The notes: a model not told the origin generated them from the letters alone. Counted from the first letter of the stretch, positions 7,813 through 16,677 are shown. The stretch is DNA of 64,000 bases from an uncultured Clostridia bacterium (GCA_947383835.1 CANDEV010000003.1:1-64000); one strand, 5' to 3'. Program-made: numbers and translations.

Positions 7813-8298
7813 CTACTTATGATATTTCCCGCCGTTCAGAATTTGGAACGCGCGGTAGACCTGCTCCAAAACCATGACCCTTGCAAGCTGGTGGGGGAAC
7901 GTCATTTCCGACATTGAAAGCCTGAAATCGGACAGCTTTTTCACGTCCTCCGAAATACCGTGGGAGCTGCCTATAACAATGTTCAGAGTACTTTTTCCCT
8001 CCACGGAAATTTTGCCGATTTTCTCCGCAAGCTTCTCCGAGGAAAGCTGCTTTCCCTCAATGCACATTGCAATGTTGTAGCAGTCCTTTCCCGCCAGTAT
8101 CGCCGCTATTGCCTTGCCCTCACCTGCAAGAGCCGTCCCTATCTCCTTTTCCGAGGGACTGTCGGGCAGCCTGCTTTCCGGCAGCTCTGTTATTTTTATT
8201 TTACAGAAAGCGTTAAGCCGTTTGACGTACTCCGCGCAAGCCTCCCGAAGATAGCTTTCTTTCAGTTTTCCCACAACAATTAAATTTACATTCAACAT
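7813..8298 (-). CDS. rlmH: 23S rRNA (pseudouridine1915-N3)-methyltransferase RlmH
   Basis: 161-residue SPOUT methyltransferase that methylates pseudouridine 1915 of 23S rRNA on the assembled ribosome. Family signatures are visible: NLIVVGKLKESY at the N-terminus, FVIGS-like NIVIGSSHGISE near residue 107-118 (SAM knot), and the C-terminal MTFPHQLARVMVLEQVYRAFQILNGGKYHK. The usual length is about 159 residues. It follows walJ, as in many Firmicutes. Confidence 0.96.
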   Translation of the reverse strand: MLNVNLIVVGKLKESYLREACAEYVKRLNAFCKIKITELPESRLPDSPSEKEIGTALAGEGKAIAAILAGKDCYNIAMCIEGKQLSSEKLAEKIGKISVEGKSTLNIVIGSSHGISEDVKKLSDFRLSMSEMTFPHQLARVMVLEQVYRAFQILNGGKYHK

Positions 8299-8321
8299 TT
8301 TTTACAGTCCTATTTTTTATT

Positions 8322-8407
8322 ATCCTGCCCCCTTGAGGGGGCTTTGACAAGGTAAATATTTATCGTATTTGATATTGAGGGTGACAATGGATGCAGGCTC
8401 AGCCTGC
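8322..8407. repeat. Dispersed repeat copy 2
   Basis: Matches the layout of 2683-2760: GCCCCCTTGAGGGGGC hairpin, CGTATTT centre, closing GCAGGCTCAGCCTGC palindrome. It fills the gap between the walJ stop and rlmH. Confidence 0.4.
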
Positions 8408-9183
8408 TAAAATGAAATAAACCCTCCGCTCGTCTCCACAGGCGCAACATTTAACGTGTAGTCGGAATTTCTTATAAATTCCCCGAGACAGGAAAGCACC
8501 GTGTCCTCCGCAGTTTGGGGCGTGTTGTTCTCCTGTGACAAATGTCCCAGCACCAGACGGGTCGTGCCGCTTTTTATAAGCCTTGCCGCAAACGCGCCGC
8601 TGTCGGGATTGGACAAATGCCCCGTCTTGCCAAAAATTCGGGTCTTTAAATAGTAGGGGTACGCGCCGTTCCGCAGCATTTCAATATCATAATTCGCTTC
8701 AAGCAGAACACAGTCAGTACCCAAAAGGGCGGCTTCAACCTCGTTTGAAACGTACCCTAAATCGGTACAGACCGCCGCAGACCTGCCGTCCCCGAAAGTC
8801 ACCCTGTAGCCGCAGGACTGGGGCGTGTCGTGGGACGTGTCAAAGCATTCAACGTCCATGCCGGAAACACTTTCGCCGCCCTTGACCTCGTAATATTCGC
8901 CGTGGAGGATACCCTTGTCAAGCAGCCCCTCCAGCGTGATACCCTGTGCAAAAACAGGGATTCGGGTCTTTTTTGTCAGCATATCAAGACCCTTTACGTG
9001 GTCGCTGTGCTCATGGGTAACAAACACCGCCTTTACGCAGTCAAGGGAAAGTCCGTTGACCTCCAGCGCGTTTTTCAGCCGTGTAAAGGACACGCCGTCG
9101 TCTATAAGTATGCCTGCCTCGCGGCTGCCTATGTATGTGCAGTTTCCTTTGCTTGAGGAAAACAGCGGGTATAATCTTGCCAC
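8407..9183 (-). CDS. walJ: Metallo-beta-lactamase fold hydrolase WalJ/YycJ
   Basis: 258-residue cytosolic MBL-fold hydrolase of the YycJ/WalJ group, whose members act as nucleases linked to DNA repair and cell-cycle coordination. Metal ligands are visible as HEHSDHV (HXHXDH) near residue 56-61, DTSHDTP, and GHLSQENN near the C-terminus. The opening RLYPLFSSSKGNCTYIG is typical. GTG at 9183 is chosen because AAGGAG sits 7 bp upstream; the open frame extends 10 codons further without a ribosome binding site. It is paired with rlmH. The usual upstream two-component genes walRK are not in the window. Confidence 0.92.
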   Translation of the reverse strand: MARLYPLFSSSKGNCTYIGSREAGILIDDGVSFTRLKNALEVNGLSLDCVKAVFVTHEHSDHVKGLDMLTKKTRIPVFAQGITLEGLLDKGILHGEYYEVKGGESVSGMDVECFDTSHDTPQSCGYRVTFGDGRSAAVCTDLGYVSNEVEAALLGTDCVLLEANYDIEMLRNGAYPYYLKTRIFGKTGHLSNPDSGAFAARLIKSGTTRLVLGHLSQENNTPQTAEDTVLSCLGEFIRNSDYTLNVAPVETSGGFISF

Positions 9184-9254
9184 AATTTTTCTCCTTATTT
9201 TTTTATTTATCAACTAATCCAAATTGTATATTGCAACATTAAATTCTTCTATTA

Positions 9255-9839
9255 TTACTCCCATATTACTTGTATTGTTTGTATTTCATTTGAATCAAAA
9301 AAATATATTCCAACAGCAACGTTCTCATTTATAATATATTTATAAGAATAATTCTCGGATGATATATCAGGCTGTCCTAATTTATAAATCATATCATTAT
9401 AGGTATCCTTTAATCTTAAACCATTTATAGATATTAAATCTTCAGTCGCAATTTGCGACTCATCATCTAAAATTGAAAATATCGCTGAAATCATTTTAGA
9501 ATTAGGATTTACAGTATCTTCATATTCTAAACCGGCTCCAAATGCAAAAACATTATTGTAATAAAAAACTGTTCCTGCTTTATCTGTATATACAAATTCA
9601 TTATCACAAGAATATTTTTCTAAAAGTGTTTCTAAAGTAACCAAGTAATCATAATTGATTCCATTAATATATATCACTTCATTTAACTGTTCCCATGTCC
9701 ACCCATTTTTAGGTAATTCAATAGTTTTGATTTCAGGTTTATCAGTTTGAGAATTGGAAACATCGTTTTTCTCACACGCACTCATACCACAAATAATGCA
9801 AACAGCCGCAACCACCGCAAAAATTTTTCTATTTAACAT
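9255..9839 (-). CDS. Hypothetical lipoprotein
   Basis: 194-residue secreted lipoprotein. It has a signal peptide MLNRKIFAVVAAVCIICGMSAC with lipobox GMSAC at about residues 18-22, and GGAGG upstream. The mature part is acidic and contains a repeated-looking pattern of tyrosine-rich beta strands (GINYDYLVTLETLLEKY...). It is more AT-rich than its neighbours. Family unknown. It lies on the same strand between walJ and the AAA ATPase, 21 bp from the latter. Confidence 0.75.
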   Translation of the reverse strand: MLNRKIFAVVAAVCIICGMSACEKNDVSNSQTDKPEIKTIELPKNGWTWEQLNEVIYINGINYDYLVTLETLLEKYSCDNEFVYTDKAGTVFYYNNVFAFGAGLEYEDTVNPNSKMISAIFSILDDESQIATEDLISINGLRLKDTYNDMIYKLGQPDISSENYSYKYIINENVAVGIYFFDSNEIQTIQVIWE

Positions 9840-9860
9840 AAAAATTACCTCCTTAAATCC

Positions 9861-10610
9861 CTATTCAAATAAATTTTTCAATACCCTGTCGGGGTCGTCC
9901 AAAAACCTTTTTGTAACAATATAATGCCCCGTCTCTTTATATGGTGTGCGGTTTATGCCGTTTTCGGTCAGCTCATAGATAAGAGCGTCGGGGTACGCCA
10001 TTAATATCGGCGAATGGGTGGAAATTATAAACTGTGAATTTTTCTCCAGCAGGTCGTGCATTACCACCATTAGGGACATTATCCCCGTGGGGGACAGCGC
10101 CGCTTCAGGCTCGTCCAGAATGTACAGACCGTTGCCGAAAAAGCGGTTTTTTATCACCGCAAGAAAGCTTTCTCCGTGGGACTGCTCATGGAGGAATCTC
10201 CCTCCGTATGCTTCTATAATGGGAGGAGAGGCGGCAGGGAGTTTGTCCGCTTCCTCAATATAGCTTGCGGCATTGTAAAAGCTTTCGGCGCGTAAGAAAA
10301 ATCCGTCCTTGGGGTGCGCGCCTCGGCTTAGGGTAATGTATTCGCTTAATTCGGAGTGACTGTCATAAGTCCCGAAGCTGAAATTTTTTGTACCGCCCTC
10401 TGGGTTGAACCCCGCCGCAACGGCAACAGCCTCCAGGAGCGTTGACTTCCCCGAACCGTTTTCGCCCACTATAAAGGTCACGTCGCTGTCAAAGGAAAGT
10501 CCGCCTGTGCGTGAAAGATTTTTCACGGCAGGGAGTGCGGAAAGATAAGAATTTTTCGGCAAAGCCTTGTTCAGCCGTATTTCTTCTATGTATCTGCAAT
10601 GCGCCTCCAT
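9861..10610 (-). CDS. AAA/ABC-type ATPase (RecF/SMC-like, single gene)
   Basis: 249-residue cytosolic ATPase. Walker A is GENGSGKSTLLEA near residue 46-58, an ABC-like signature lies in FLHEQSHGESFL, Walker B is GLYILDEPEAALSP, and a switch His is in STHSPILMAYPDA. This is the compact AAA_15/AAA_21-type ATPase often found alone or as the ATPase part of defence or DNA-repair systems; no partner nuclease is adjacent. GGGAGG 6 bp before ATG 10610 decides the start. A promoter overlaps the alternative start at 10637. Confidence 0.82.
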   Translation of the reverse strand: MEAHCRYIEEIRLNKALPKNSYLSALPAVKNLSRTGGLSFDSDVTFIVGENGSGKSTLLEAVAVAAGFNPEGGTKNFSFGTYDSHSELSEYITLSRGAHPKDGFFLRAESFYNAASYIEEADKLPAASPPIIEAYGGRFLHEQSHGESFLAVIKNRFFGNGLYILDEPEAALSPTGIMSLMVVMHDLLEKNSQFIISTHSPILMAYPDALIYELTENGINRTPYKETGHYIVTKRFLDDPDRVLKNLFE

Positions 10611-10643
10611 GCCGATCCCTCCCGCAAAAAATTCCATAATTAT

Positions 10644-10672
10644 ATTTTACAGCAAAAAAGCCGCTGTGTCAA
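10644..10672 (-). promoter_or_regulatory. Promoter of the AAA ATPase gene
   Basis: On the minus strand TTGACA (10667-10672), a 17-bp spacer and TAAAAT (10644-10649). Predicted transcription begins near 10637, making the 10637 ATG nearly leaderless and favouring the internal start. Confidence 0.5.
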
Positions 10673-10689
10673 TAAAAATCGGCTGCATA

Positions 10690-10793
10690 ATACTAATTCA
10701 CTCCCAATGTGCAGACAAAAAATTTGGCGCAAAAATCATATACGCAAATTTTTGCTTAAATTTTTTGTACACATTTAGGTAGTGAATTAGTAT
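10690..10793. repeat. Palindromic element copy B (subfamily 2)
   Basis: Ends ATACTAATTCAC and GTGAATTAGTAT. The inner arms CAATGTG / CACATT differ from copies A, D and E but still pair. It lies 52 bp 3' of the large ABC transporter stop. Confidence 0.88.
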
Positions 10794-10845
10794 AAAAACA
10801 AACAGGCTGCCGTGTAAAATACAGCAGCCTGTAACGGAATAAAAA

Positions 10846-13515
10846 TCACTCCGTCCTCAAAGCGGTAACAGGGTCTTTCTTTGCCGCTACCCTCGACGGG
10901 ATAAGTCCCGCAATAAGGGTAAGGATCATGCTTATAACAACCAGCACGGCGCCGCCCACAGGGGGAAGATGACAAAGATCGTGAACGTCCGTAAGATGCG
11001 TGATTATCATATTTATCGGTATGTTCAGCAAAAGCGTGGTGATTATTCCTATCGCGCCCGCGGTGAAGCCGACAATAAGAGTTTCGGCATTGAACACCCG
11101 TGAAATATCCTTTTTGGACGCGCCTATGGAACGGAGTATGCCTATCTCCTTTGTCCTCTCCAGCACGGAGATGTATGTGATTATTCCTATCATTATGGAC
11201 GATACCACAAGAGAAATTGCCACAAACGCTATAAGAATATAGCTTATGGCGTCAATTATCGTGGTTACGCTGCTCATCATTATGCCCATTATGTCGGAGT
11301 ACTGTATGCACATTTCATCTCTGCCCGAATCGTCCATGCGCTTGTTATAATCGTCGATAATATCCGTGATAAGCTCCTTGGACTCAAAGTCTCTCGGGTA
11401 AATGTTTATAGAGCTTGGGTTTGTAAGGTCGGACACACCCAAAATCGAAAGGTTGCCCTCGTAGGTAGCGTCGGTGGACGGTCCCGCAAGCTGCTCGGAA
11501 AAAGCTTTCGCTATCTGCTCGTCGGTCATGCCCATTTCCTGCGCCTGTGCAAGCTGCCCCATTATCTGCTGCTGCATTTCGGGGTCAAGGGTCATTATAT
11601 AAGCCTGAATATCCTCCATTGTCATCGGAGCGGCTTCTTCCTCGTCGGGTTCGGGAAATTCAATGCCTGTGAACACGTCTACATCGGGATCTTCTTTCTG
11701 CGCCTTTACGATCTCGCTGTCGTTCACCTTGTTGATAAGGTGAGTCATAAGCTCGGACTTATAACCGATAGAGCCTATCTCGGACGAAGCGGCAGTATTG
11801 TCGGAGGGGCGCACTATACCTACGATCTCAATTTCCTCCGCATTGTTTATCTGCTCGGTCATGAAAAGGGTATCGCCGCTTTTGTCCACCCAGACGCCGT
11901 TCTCCTCGGCATAGTAGTCGGGATTTATGAAAAGCTTGAATTTAAGTCCCAGCAGCTCGTCAAAATCCAAGGACTTAACGGTATTTATCTCCTCCACTGT
12001 CTCGCCGTCAATGGTGCGCTGCACTGCGTCCGAAAGCTCCGAGTCGTCCAATATCCCCAAGCTGTAAAGAGTATAGTCCGTGACCTGATTGTACTTGTTT
12101 ACAACAAACACGACCTCGTTGTAATTCTCCGGCATATGTCCCGCAAGCACGTCATACTGGGAGTTCAGTATATCTTCCTTTGATATAAGCTCCCGCCACA
12201 TATTGAACGTGCTGAGCATTGGGTTCTCCGTCATCTGCGTCATCTGCGTCATTTGAGTAAGACCCATTGTGTCGTATATTGAAATAGGATTTACTCTGTA
12301 AATTCCGTCGGAGGTATCTGCCTTATAAACGGTAAGAGGCGTACTGTAGCTGTATTTTATATCGCTTACAAGCTCCTGTATGTTGCTTTCGCCGCTTTCA
12401 AGGAACACCTTGAAGCTCTCCAGGTCGTTTGAGGATATTTCCGCGAACATTGCCTCCATCATAGTGGTCATAACGTTCTGAGGATAAATTTTATTTTCCT
12501 CAAAATCCTCGCCGCTGCCCTGCGCCATAGACATCATCGTGGTCATCATTGTTGTCATGTCTATGGACGTACCCTCAATAGTCAGCGGATAGCTTGAAAG
12601 AGTTTCCTCCTGCACCTTGTCGATATAATCCTGCGCGCCGCTTGAAAGGGAAAGGATCAGGGCGATGCCGATAATGCCTATGCTTCCCGCAAAGGCGGTC
12701 ATAAACGTCCTGCCCTTTTTTGTCATAAGATTGTTCATTGAAAGTGAAAGGGCTGTAAAAAAGGACATTGAAGCCTTTTTCTTAACGACCTGCGGCTTTT
12801 CCTTCGGAGTATCCTTTTCCTCCTTCTCAATTACGCCGTCAAAGGGCATTGAATCGTCCTTGACCTCGCCGTCCAAAAGCCGTATTATTCTTGTGGAATA
12901 TTTTTCCGCAAGCTCGGGATTGTGAGTTACCATAATGATAAGCTTGTCCTTGGCAATTTCCTTCAGAAGCTCCATTATCTGGAGGCTTGTTTCCGAATCC
13001 AGCGCCCCCGTCGGTTCGTCCGCAAGCAGGATATCGGGTTCGTTCACCAATGCGCGGGCAATGGCGACACGCTGCATCTGTCCACCCGACATCTGATTTG
13101 GCTTTTTGCCCAGCTGATCGCCGAGCCCCACCTTTTCAAGAGCGTCCACAGCACGTTTTCTCCGCTCGGCTTTTGAAACGCCCGAAAGAGTAAGGGCAAG
13201 CTCCACATTGGAAAGCACTGTCTGGTGTGGAATAAGATTGTAGCTTTGGAACACAAAGCCGATCGAGTGGTTGCGGTAGGTGTCCCAGTCCTTGTCCTTG
13301 TACTGCTTTGTGGATTTTCCGTTGATGATAAGGTCGCCGCTTGTGTACTGATCGAGACCGCCGATAATATTCAGCAGTGTGGTCTTTCCGCAGCCGGACT
13401 GACCCAGCACGGACACAAATTCATTTTCGCGGAATTTTACGCTTACTCCTCTGAGTGCGTGTATTTCGGTATCTCCGACTTTATAGTTTTTAACTATATT
13501 GTTAAGCTCAAGCAT
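10846..13515 (-). CDS. MacB-like ABC transporter, ATPase fused to FtsX-type permease
   Basis: 889-residue fusion. Residues 1-230 form a MacB/LolD-type ATPase: Walker A GQSGCGKTTLL, signature MSGGQMQRVAIA, Walker B ILLADEPTGALD. A first membrane helix follows at about 275-295 (FAGSIGIIGIALILSLSSG). A large extracytoplasmic region spans roughly 300-740, then three C-terminal helices of the FtsX fold. Such mechanotransmission transporters do not move substrate through the membrane in the usual way; in Firmicutes they are often linked to peptide export or resistance. The ectodomain holds methionine-rich stretches (TTMMTTMMSM near 323-334; TQMTQMTQM near 419-428). No partner two-component genes are adjacent. 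The downstream element B may mark its mRNA end. Confidence 0.9.
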   Translation of the reverse strand: MLELNNIVKNYKVGDTEIHALRGVSVKFRENEFVSVLGQSGCGKTTLLNIIGGLDQYTSGDLIINGKSTKQYKDKDWDTYRNHSIGFVFQSYNLIPHQTVLSNVELALTLSGVSKAERRKRAVDALEKVGLGDQLGKKPNQMSGGQMQRVAIARALVNEPDILLADEPTGALDSETSLQIMELLKEIAKDKLIIMVTHNPELAEKYSTRIIRLLDGEVKDDSMPFDGVIEKEEKDTPKEKPQVVKKKASMSFFTALSLSMNNLMTKKGRTFMTAFAGSIGIIGIALILSLSSGAQDYIDKVQEETLSSYPLTIEGTSIDMTTMMTTMMSMAQGSGEDFEENKIYPQNVMTTMMEAMFAEISSNDLESFKVFLESGESNIQELVSDIKYSYSTPLTVYKADTSDGIYRVNPISIYDTMGLTQMTQMTQMTENPMLSTFNMWRELISKEDILNSQYDVLAGHMPENYNEVVFVVNKYNQVTDYTLYSLGILDDSELSDAVQRTIDGETVEEINTVKSLDFDELLGLKFKLFINPDYYAEENGVWVDKSGDTLFMTEQINNAEEIEIVGIVRPSDNTAASSEIGSIGYKSELMTHLINKVNDSEIVKAQKEDPDVDVFTGIEFPEPDEEEAAPMTMEDIQAYIMTLDPEMQQQIMGQLAQAQEMGMTDEQIAKAFSEQLAGPSTDATYEGNLSILGVSDLTNPSSINIYPRDFESKELITDIIDDYNKRMDDSGRDEMCIQYSDIMGIMMSSVTTIIDAISYILIAFVAISLVVSSIMIGIITYISVLERTKEIGILRSIGASKKDISRVFNAETLIVGFTAGAIGIITTLLLNIPINMIITHLTDVHDLCHLPPVGGAVLVVISMILTLIAGLIPSRVAAKKDPVTALRTE

Positions 13516-13565
13516 TTATCAGAACAACCTTTCTTGAAATAATTTCCAATATATTAAATAATTAC

Positions 13566-13578
13566 TATACAAAGTATA
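13566..13578. promoter_or_regulatory. Palindromic operator-like site before the ABC transporter
   Basis: TATAC AAA GTATA, a perfect 5-bp dyad 51-63 bp upstream of the ATG. It overlaps a plausible minus-strand promoter (GTGACAT ... TATAGT, 17-18 bp apart), so a repressor bound here would block it. The regulator is unknown. Confidence 0.4.
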
Positions 13579-13774
13579 CATAAAAAATGTCACCCATTTG
13601 TTTCGATTTTATGAATATTATGAAAACTTAACAATGTTAACTGTTTTGATCCGCTTAGGATATTTTACAATTTAAACGTTTTCGTGCAAAATCCCCCATA
13701 TTAAGCCTGCTTTTTTATGAAATATTCATAAAATGTTATAAAAAATCAACTATTAAACGAATACGGTTGTATGA

Positions 13775-13780
13775 TATAAT
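13775..13780 (+). promoter_or_regulatory. Extended -10 promoter of the LacI-GGDEF gene
   Basis: TGA-TATAAT, an extended -10, with a weak TTAAAC 16 bp upstream. It lies about 270 bp before the start codon, with the inverted-repeat element at 13821-14001 in between, so the element would be transcribed in the leader. Confidence 0.45.
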
Positions 13781-13820
13781 AATTGAAAAATGAGCTTATT
13801 GTGAAGTAAATTTTGTATAT

Positions 13821-14001
13821 TAGAGCCTGTTCAGTATCTTTTTATGTGCGGATTTTTGGCAAGATTTTGTCGATGACAAGGCAAAAATCCGTAAAAGCTT
13901 TAGCTTTTCGAATACAGAGGGTATTTCAAGGATTTTTAACGCAGTCAACGGCAAAAGATTGACAAAAAGACGTGCGTAAAAAGATATTGAACAGGCTCTT
14001 A
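13821..14001. mobile_element. 181-bp MITE-like element with 29-bp terminal inverted repeats
   Basis: The left end GAGCCTGTTCAGTATC... (to 13850) matches the reverse complement of the right end (13971-14001) at about 26 of 29 positions. TTA flanks both ends and may be a target duplication. A second nested hairpin lies inside (GCGGATTTTTGGC / GGCAAAAATCCG, 13848-13892). No coding sequence is present. It fills much of the 538-bp gap between the divergent ABC and diguanylate cyclase genes. Confidence 0.75.
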
Positions 14002-14053
14002 GGCAGCTTGCCGTTTATGGCAAGCACTGTAAATTGCAGAAAGGGGAAGAAAC

Positions 14054-16411
14054 ATGGACAGGCGGCTTAATATCGGACTTTTGATCAGTCACCTTGAAGA
14101 CGACTTCGCGTCGGCTGTATGCCGCGGAGCTATTATAGGCGCAAAGGAAATTGACGCTAATTTGTTTGTTATTCCGGGAAGATACATAGACGGGCAGTAT
14201 GCAGACAAAAAACGTACCGAATACGAATATCAGTACAACACTCTTTTTTCATACGCTTTCCCCGAAGATATAGACGTTTTACTGGTTTTGATAGGCACTA
14301 TCGGAAATTCTCTTTCGGAGGAAAGAAAGCTTGAATTCCTGAAAAAATTTGACGGTATCCCTCTGATCACTCTCGCCTGCGAGATCGACGGCTATCCCTC
14401 TGTGTGCTTTGACAACAAAAGCGGTCTTAAGGACTGTATAGAGCATATCATAACGGAGCACAACCGCAGAAGGATAGGCTTTGTAAGCGGTCCGAAAACA
14501 AACGAGGACGCAAACGAGCGCCTCAACGTTTATATTGAAACGCTTGAAGAGCACGGTATACCCATTGTTGAGGACAGGATAGCTTACGGAAGATTTTCTC
14601 CCTACAGTCAGGAGGTCGTAAGGGGGCTTCTTGACCGCTGCCCCGATCTGGAGGCTATAATTTTTGCCAACGACGCTATGGTAACAGGCGCATACGAGGT
14701 TTTCCAGGAGCGCGGCATAGAGGTCGGCAAGGATATTTTAGTCACAGGCTTCGACGATTCGCCTGCGGCAACAACTCTTACCCCTCCTCTTACAACGGTA
14801 AATGCGGACGCTGCCGAGCTTGGCTATGACGCGGTCCTGGAATGTCTTAAAATTATTGACGGTCTCCCGCTTGAAAGCAGAACTGTGCTTTCCTCAATGG
14901 TAAAGAGAAAATCCTGCGGGTGCAGAATGGATATCAACGACAACAGCACCTACGACGACCCGTTCGTATTCAATCACAGCTGGTGCAAGACTGACTCGCA
15001 GACTATTTCCGCGACCGTAAAATATCTTTTCGACAATTATAAAACAAGCAACCTTATCACAGAGATAAAGTCCTCGTTTATAGAATATTTCAGGAATGTT
15101 TTCAAGACTCTTGAGTCTGACGACAAGGGCGGCATAACCCTTACCGAAGAAGCAAAGGAGTACATTCCTTCGGGCTTTGAGGAGCTTCTTGAAATGGATA
15201 AGGTCATGAAATATGTTGAACATGACAAGCTTTGCAATATTGTGTCCTACTTTAATCAGCGCTTTGCGGCGGGACTTGACAGCGACAGCAGCAAAAGAGA
15301 GCTTGCCTCAATATTTGTGGGAATGTATCAGATAATCATGCGCGCCGTTGTAAAGCACAGCAGCAAACGTATAGAGGATCTGGAATTTCTTACTTGGCAG
15401 TCGAATTCAATTACAAAGGATATGCTTCTTTTCGACAGCTATGACGACGAGGGTTACGGCTCCGTTTCCGACAAGCTTATGCGACTCAATATGGCAAGCA
15501 GCTATTTATATGTTTTCAACGACACAATCACCCATTCAAGCAAGGAAGAATGGATACCGCCGTCAAGGGTGATGTTAAAATCCTACCACAACAAGGATTT
15601 TATGGAAGTTATCCCTGCGGAGGATCAGGAAATCTCGATAAGAAACCTTTTCAACCACAGATATATCCCCGCTGACAGGCGCGTTACAATGGTGCTTTCC
15701 ACAATATTCCTGAACGCCGACCATTACGGACTGTTCCTTTGCGAGCTGGAGTACGATTATTTTTACTATATCAGTTCTCTGACAGCGCAGCTTTGTGCCG
15801 CTATGAAGATACTTCGTCTCATACAAGACAAGGAGGCGATCCGCCTGGAGCTGGAGGAGACCCTTATGCAGATCAAAGAGAAGAATCTGCAGCTTGACGC
15901 TATCTCGAAAATCGACGAGCTTACTGGTGTTTACAACCGCAGAGGATTTTTTGCACAGGCGAGCAGCACGATCTATTCACCTGTCCGTGACGGCAAAAGA
16001 GCGCTTATCATTTTTGCCGACCTTGACAGTCTTAAAATCATCAACGACAAATTCAGCCATGAGGACGGCGACTTTGCAATAAAGAGCGCGGCAAGGATCC
16101 TTTCCGATTCCTTCAGAAGCTCCGATATTATCGGACGCATCGGCGGCGATGAATTTGCCGCTCTTGCAATGGTAGACAACAGCAGCGGCGATGACGTTCC
16201 GACTATAGTCCGCAGCAGGATCGCGGAGGCTACAAACGCTTTCAATAAGACTCACGACAAGCCGTATGTTATCCACATGAGCGTTGGCGTTTATGCGTTC
16301 ACCTGCGGCACCGAGGTAGAGCTTTCAAAAATTCTCGCTCAGGCTGACACCGTACTTTATGAGCAGAAGAAAAATAAAAAATCCATTTTAAGGGCTGATT
16401 TGGAACAATAA
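14054..16411 (+). CDS. LacI-type sensor diguanylate cyclase
   Basis: 785-residue cytosolic protein. Residues 1-290 form a periplasmic-binding-protein-like LacI sensor without the DNA-binding helix-turn-helix (NIGLLISHLEDDFASAVCRGA..., VTGFDDSPAATTLTPPLTTVN). The middle 300-590 is a helical linker region of unknown fold. A coiled coil at about 590-612 leads into a GGDEF domain. The active site IGGDEF is intact, and RSSD five residues upstream is a canonical inhibitory I-site, so it should make c-di-GMP from two GTP under product inhibition. The sensor probably binds a sugar or nucleoside-like ligand. GAAAGGGG lies upstream. A good hairpin terminator follows. No target operon is adjacent. Confidence 0.93.
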   Translation: MDRRLNIGLLISHLEDDFASAVCRGAIIGAKEIDANLFVIPGRYIDGQYADKKRTEYEYQYNTLFSYAFPEDIDVLLVLIGTIGNSLSEERKLEFLKKFDGIPLITLACEIDGYPSVCFDNKSGLKDCIEHIITEHNRRRIGFVSGPKTNEDANERLNVYIETLEEHGIPIVEDRIAYGRFSPYSQEVVRGLLDRCPDLEAIIFANDAMVTGAYEVFQERGIEVGKDILVTGFDDSPAATTLTPPLTTVNADAAELGYDAVLECLKIIDGLPLESRTVLSSMVKRKSCGCRMDINDNSTYDDPFVFNHSWCKTDSQTISATVKYLFDNYKTSNLITEIKSSFIEYFRNVFKTLESDDKGGITLTEEAKEYIPSGFEELLEMDKVMKYVEHDKLCNIVSYFNQRFAAGLDSDSSKRELASIFVGMYQIIMRAVVKHSSKRIEDLEFLTWQSNSITKDMLLFDSYDDEGYGSVSDKLMRLNMASSYLYVFNDTITHSSKEEWIPPSRVMLKSYHNKDFMEVIPAEDQEISIRNLFNHRYIPADRRVTMVLSTIFLNADHYGLFLCELEYDYFYYISSLTAQLCAAMKILRLIQDKEAIRLELEETLMQIKEKNLQLDAISKIDELTGVYNRRGFFAQASSTIYSPVRDGKRALIIFADLDSLKIINDKFSHEDGDFAIKSAARILSDSFRSSDIIGRIGGDEFAALAMVDNSSGDDVPTIVRSRIAEATNAFNKTHDKPYVIHMSVGVYAFTCGTEVELSKILAQADTVLYEQKKNKKSILRADLEQ

Positions 16412-16449
16412 AAATTATAGCGGTATATAAAAATATCAGGACAAAATTC

Positions 16450-16520
16450 GTAGGGGACGGGTTTCCCGTCCCGTGGTTCAGTATATTTTTGTATCGCGGG
16501 CGGGGAGACCCCGCCCCTAC
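16450..16520. repeat. GC-rich palindromic repeat (GTAGGGG ... CCCCTAC)
   Basis: Two GC-rich palindromes (GGGACGGGTTTCCCGTCCC and GGGCGGGGAGACCCCGCCC) are enclosed by inverted GTAGGGG/CCCCTAC ends. Its composition is very unlike the flanks. A partial relative lies at 50771-50795. Confidence 0.7.
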
Positions 16521-16554
16521 AGTATGATTATTTTTATGGATTGTTATAGTATTA

Positions 16555-16588
16555 ATGCCGTTCCGAGGTTTACCGAACGGCATTTTTA
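16555..16588 (+). terminator. Terminator of the diguanylate cyclase gene
   Basis: ATGCCGTTC ... GAACGGCAT stem followed by TTTTATT, 144 bp after the stop codon, beyond the GC-rich repeat. Confidence 0.7.
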
Positions 16589-16627
16589 TTTATAAATATA
16601 CTTTATGTAAATCAGTTTCCACAGAAA

Positions 16628-16663
16628 AAAGCCGTCCCAAAGGCTGAGCCTTTATCGGACGGC
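16628..16663 (-). terminator. rpsT terminator
   Basis: On the minus strand GCCGTCC / GGACGGC with an inner AAAGGCT-AGCCTTT hairpin is followed by TTTTTTC, 15 bp after the rpsT stop. Confidence 0.85.
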
Positions 16664-16677
16664 TTTTAATTCGTCAA

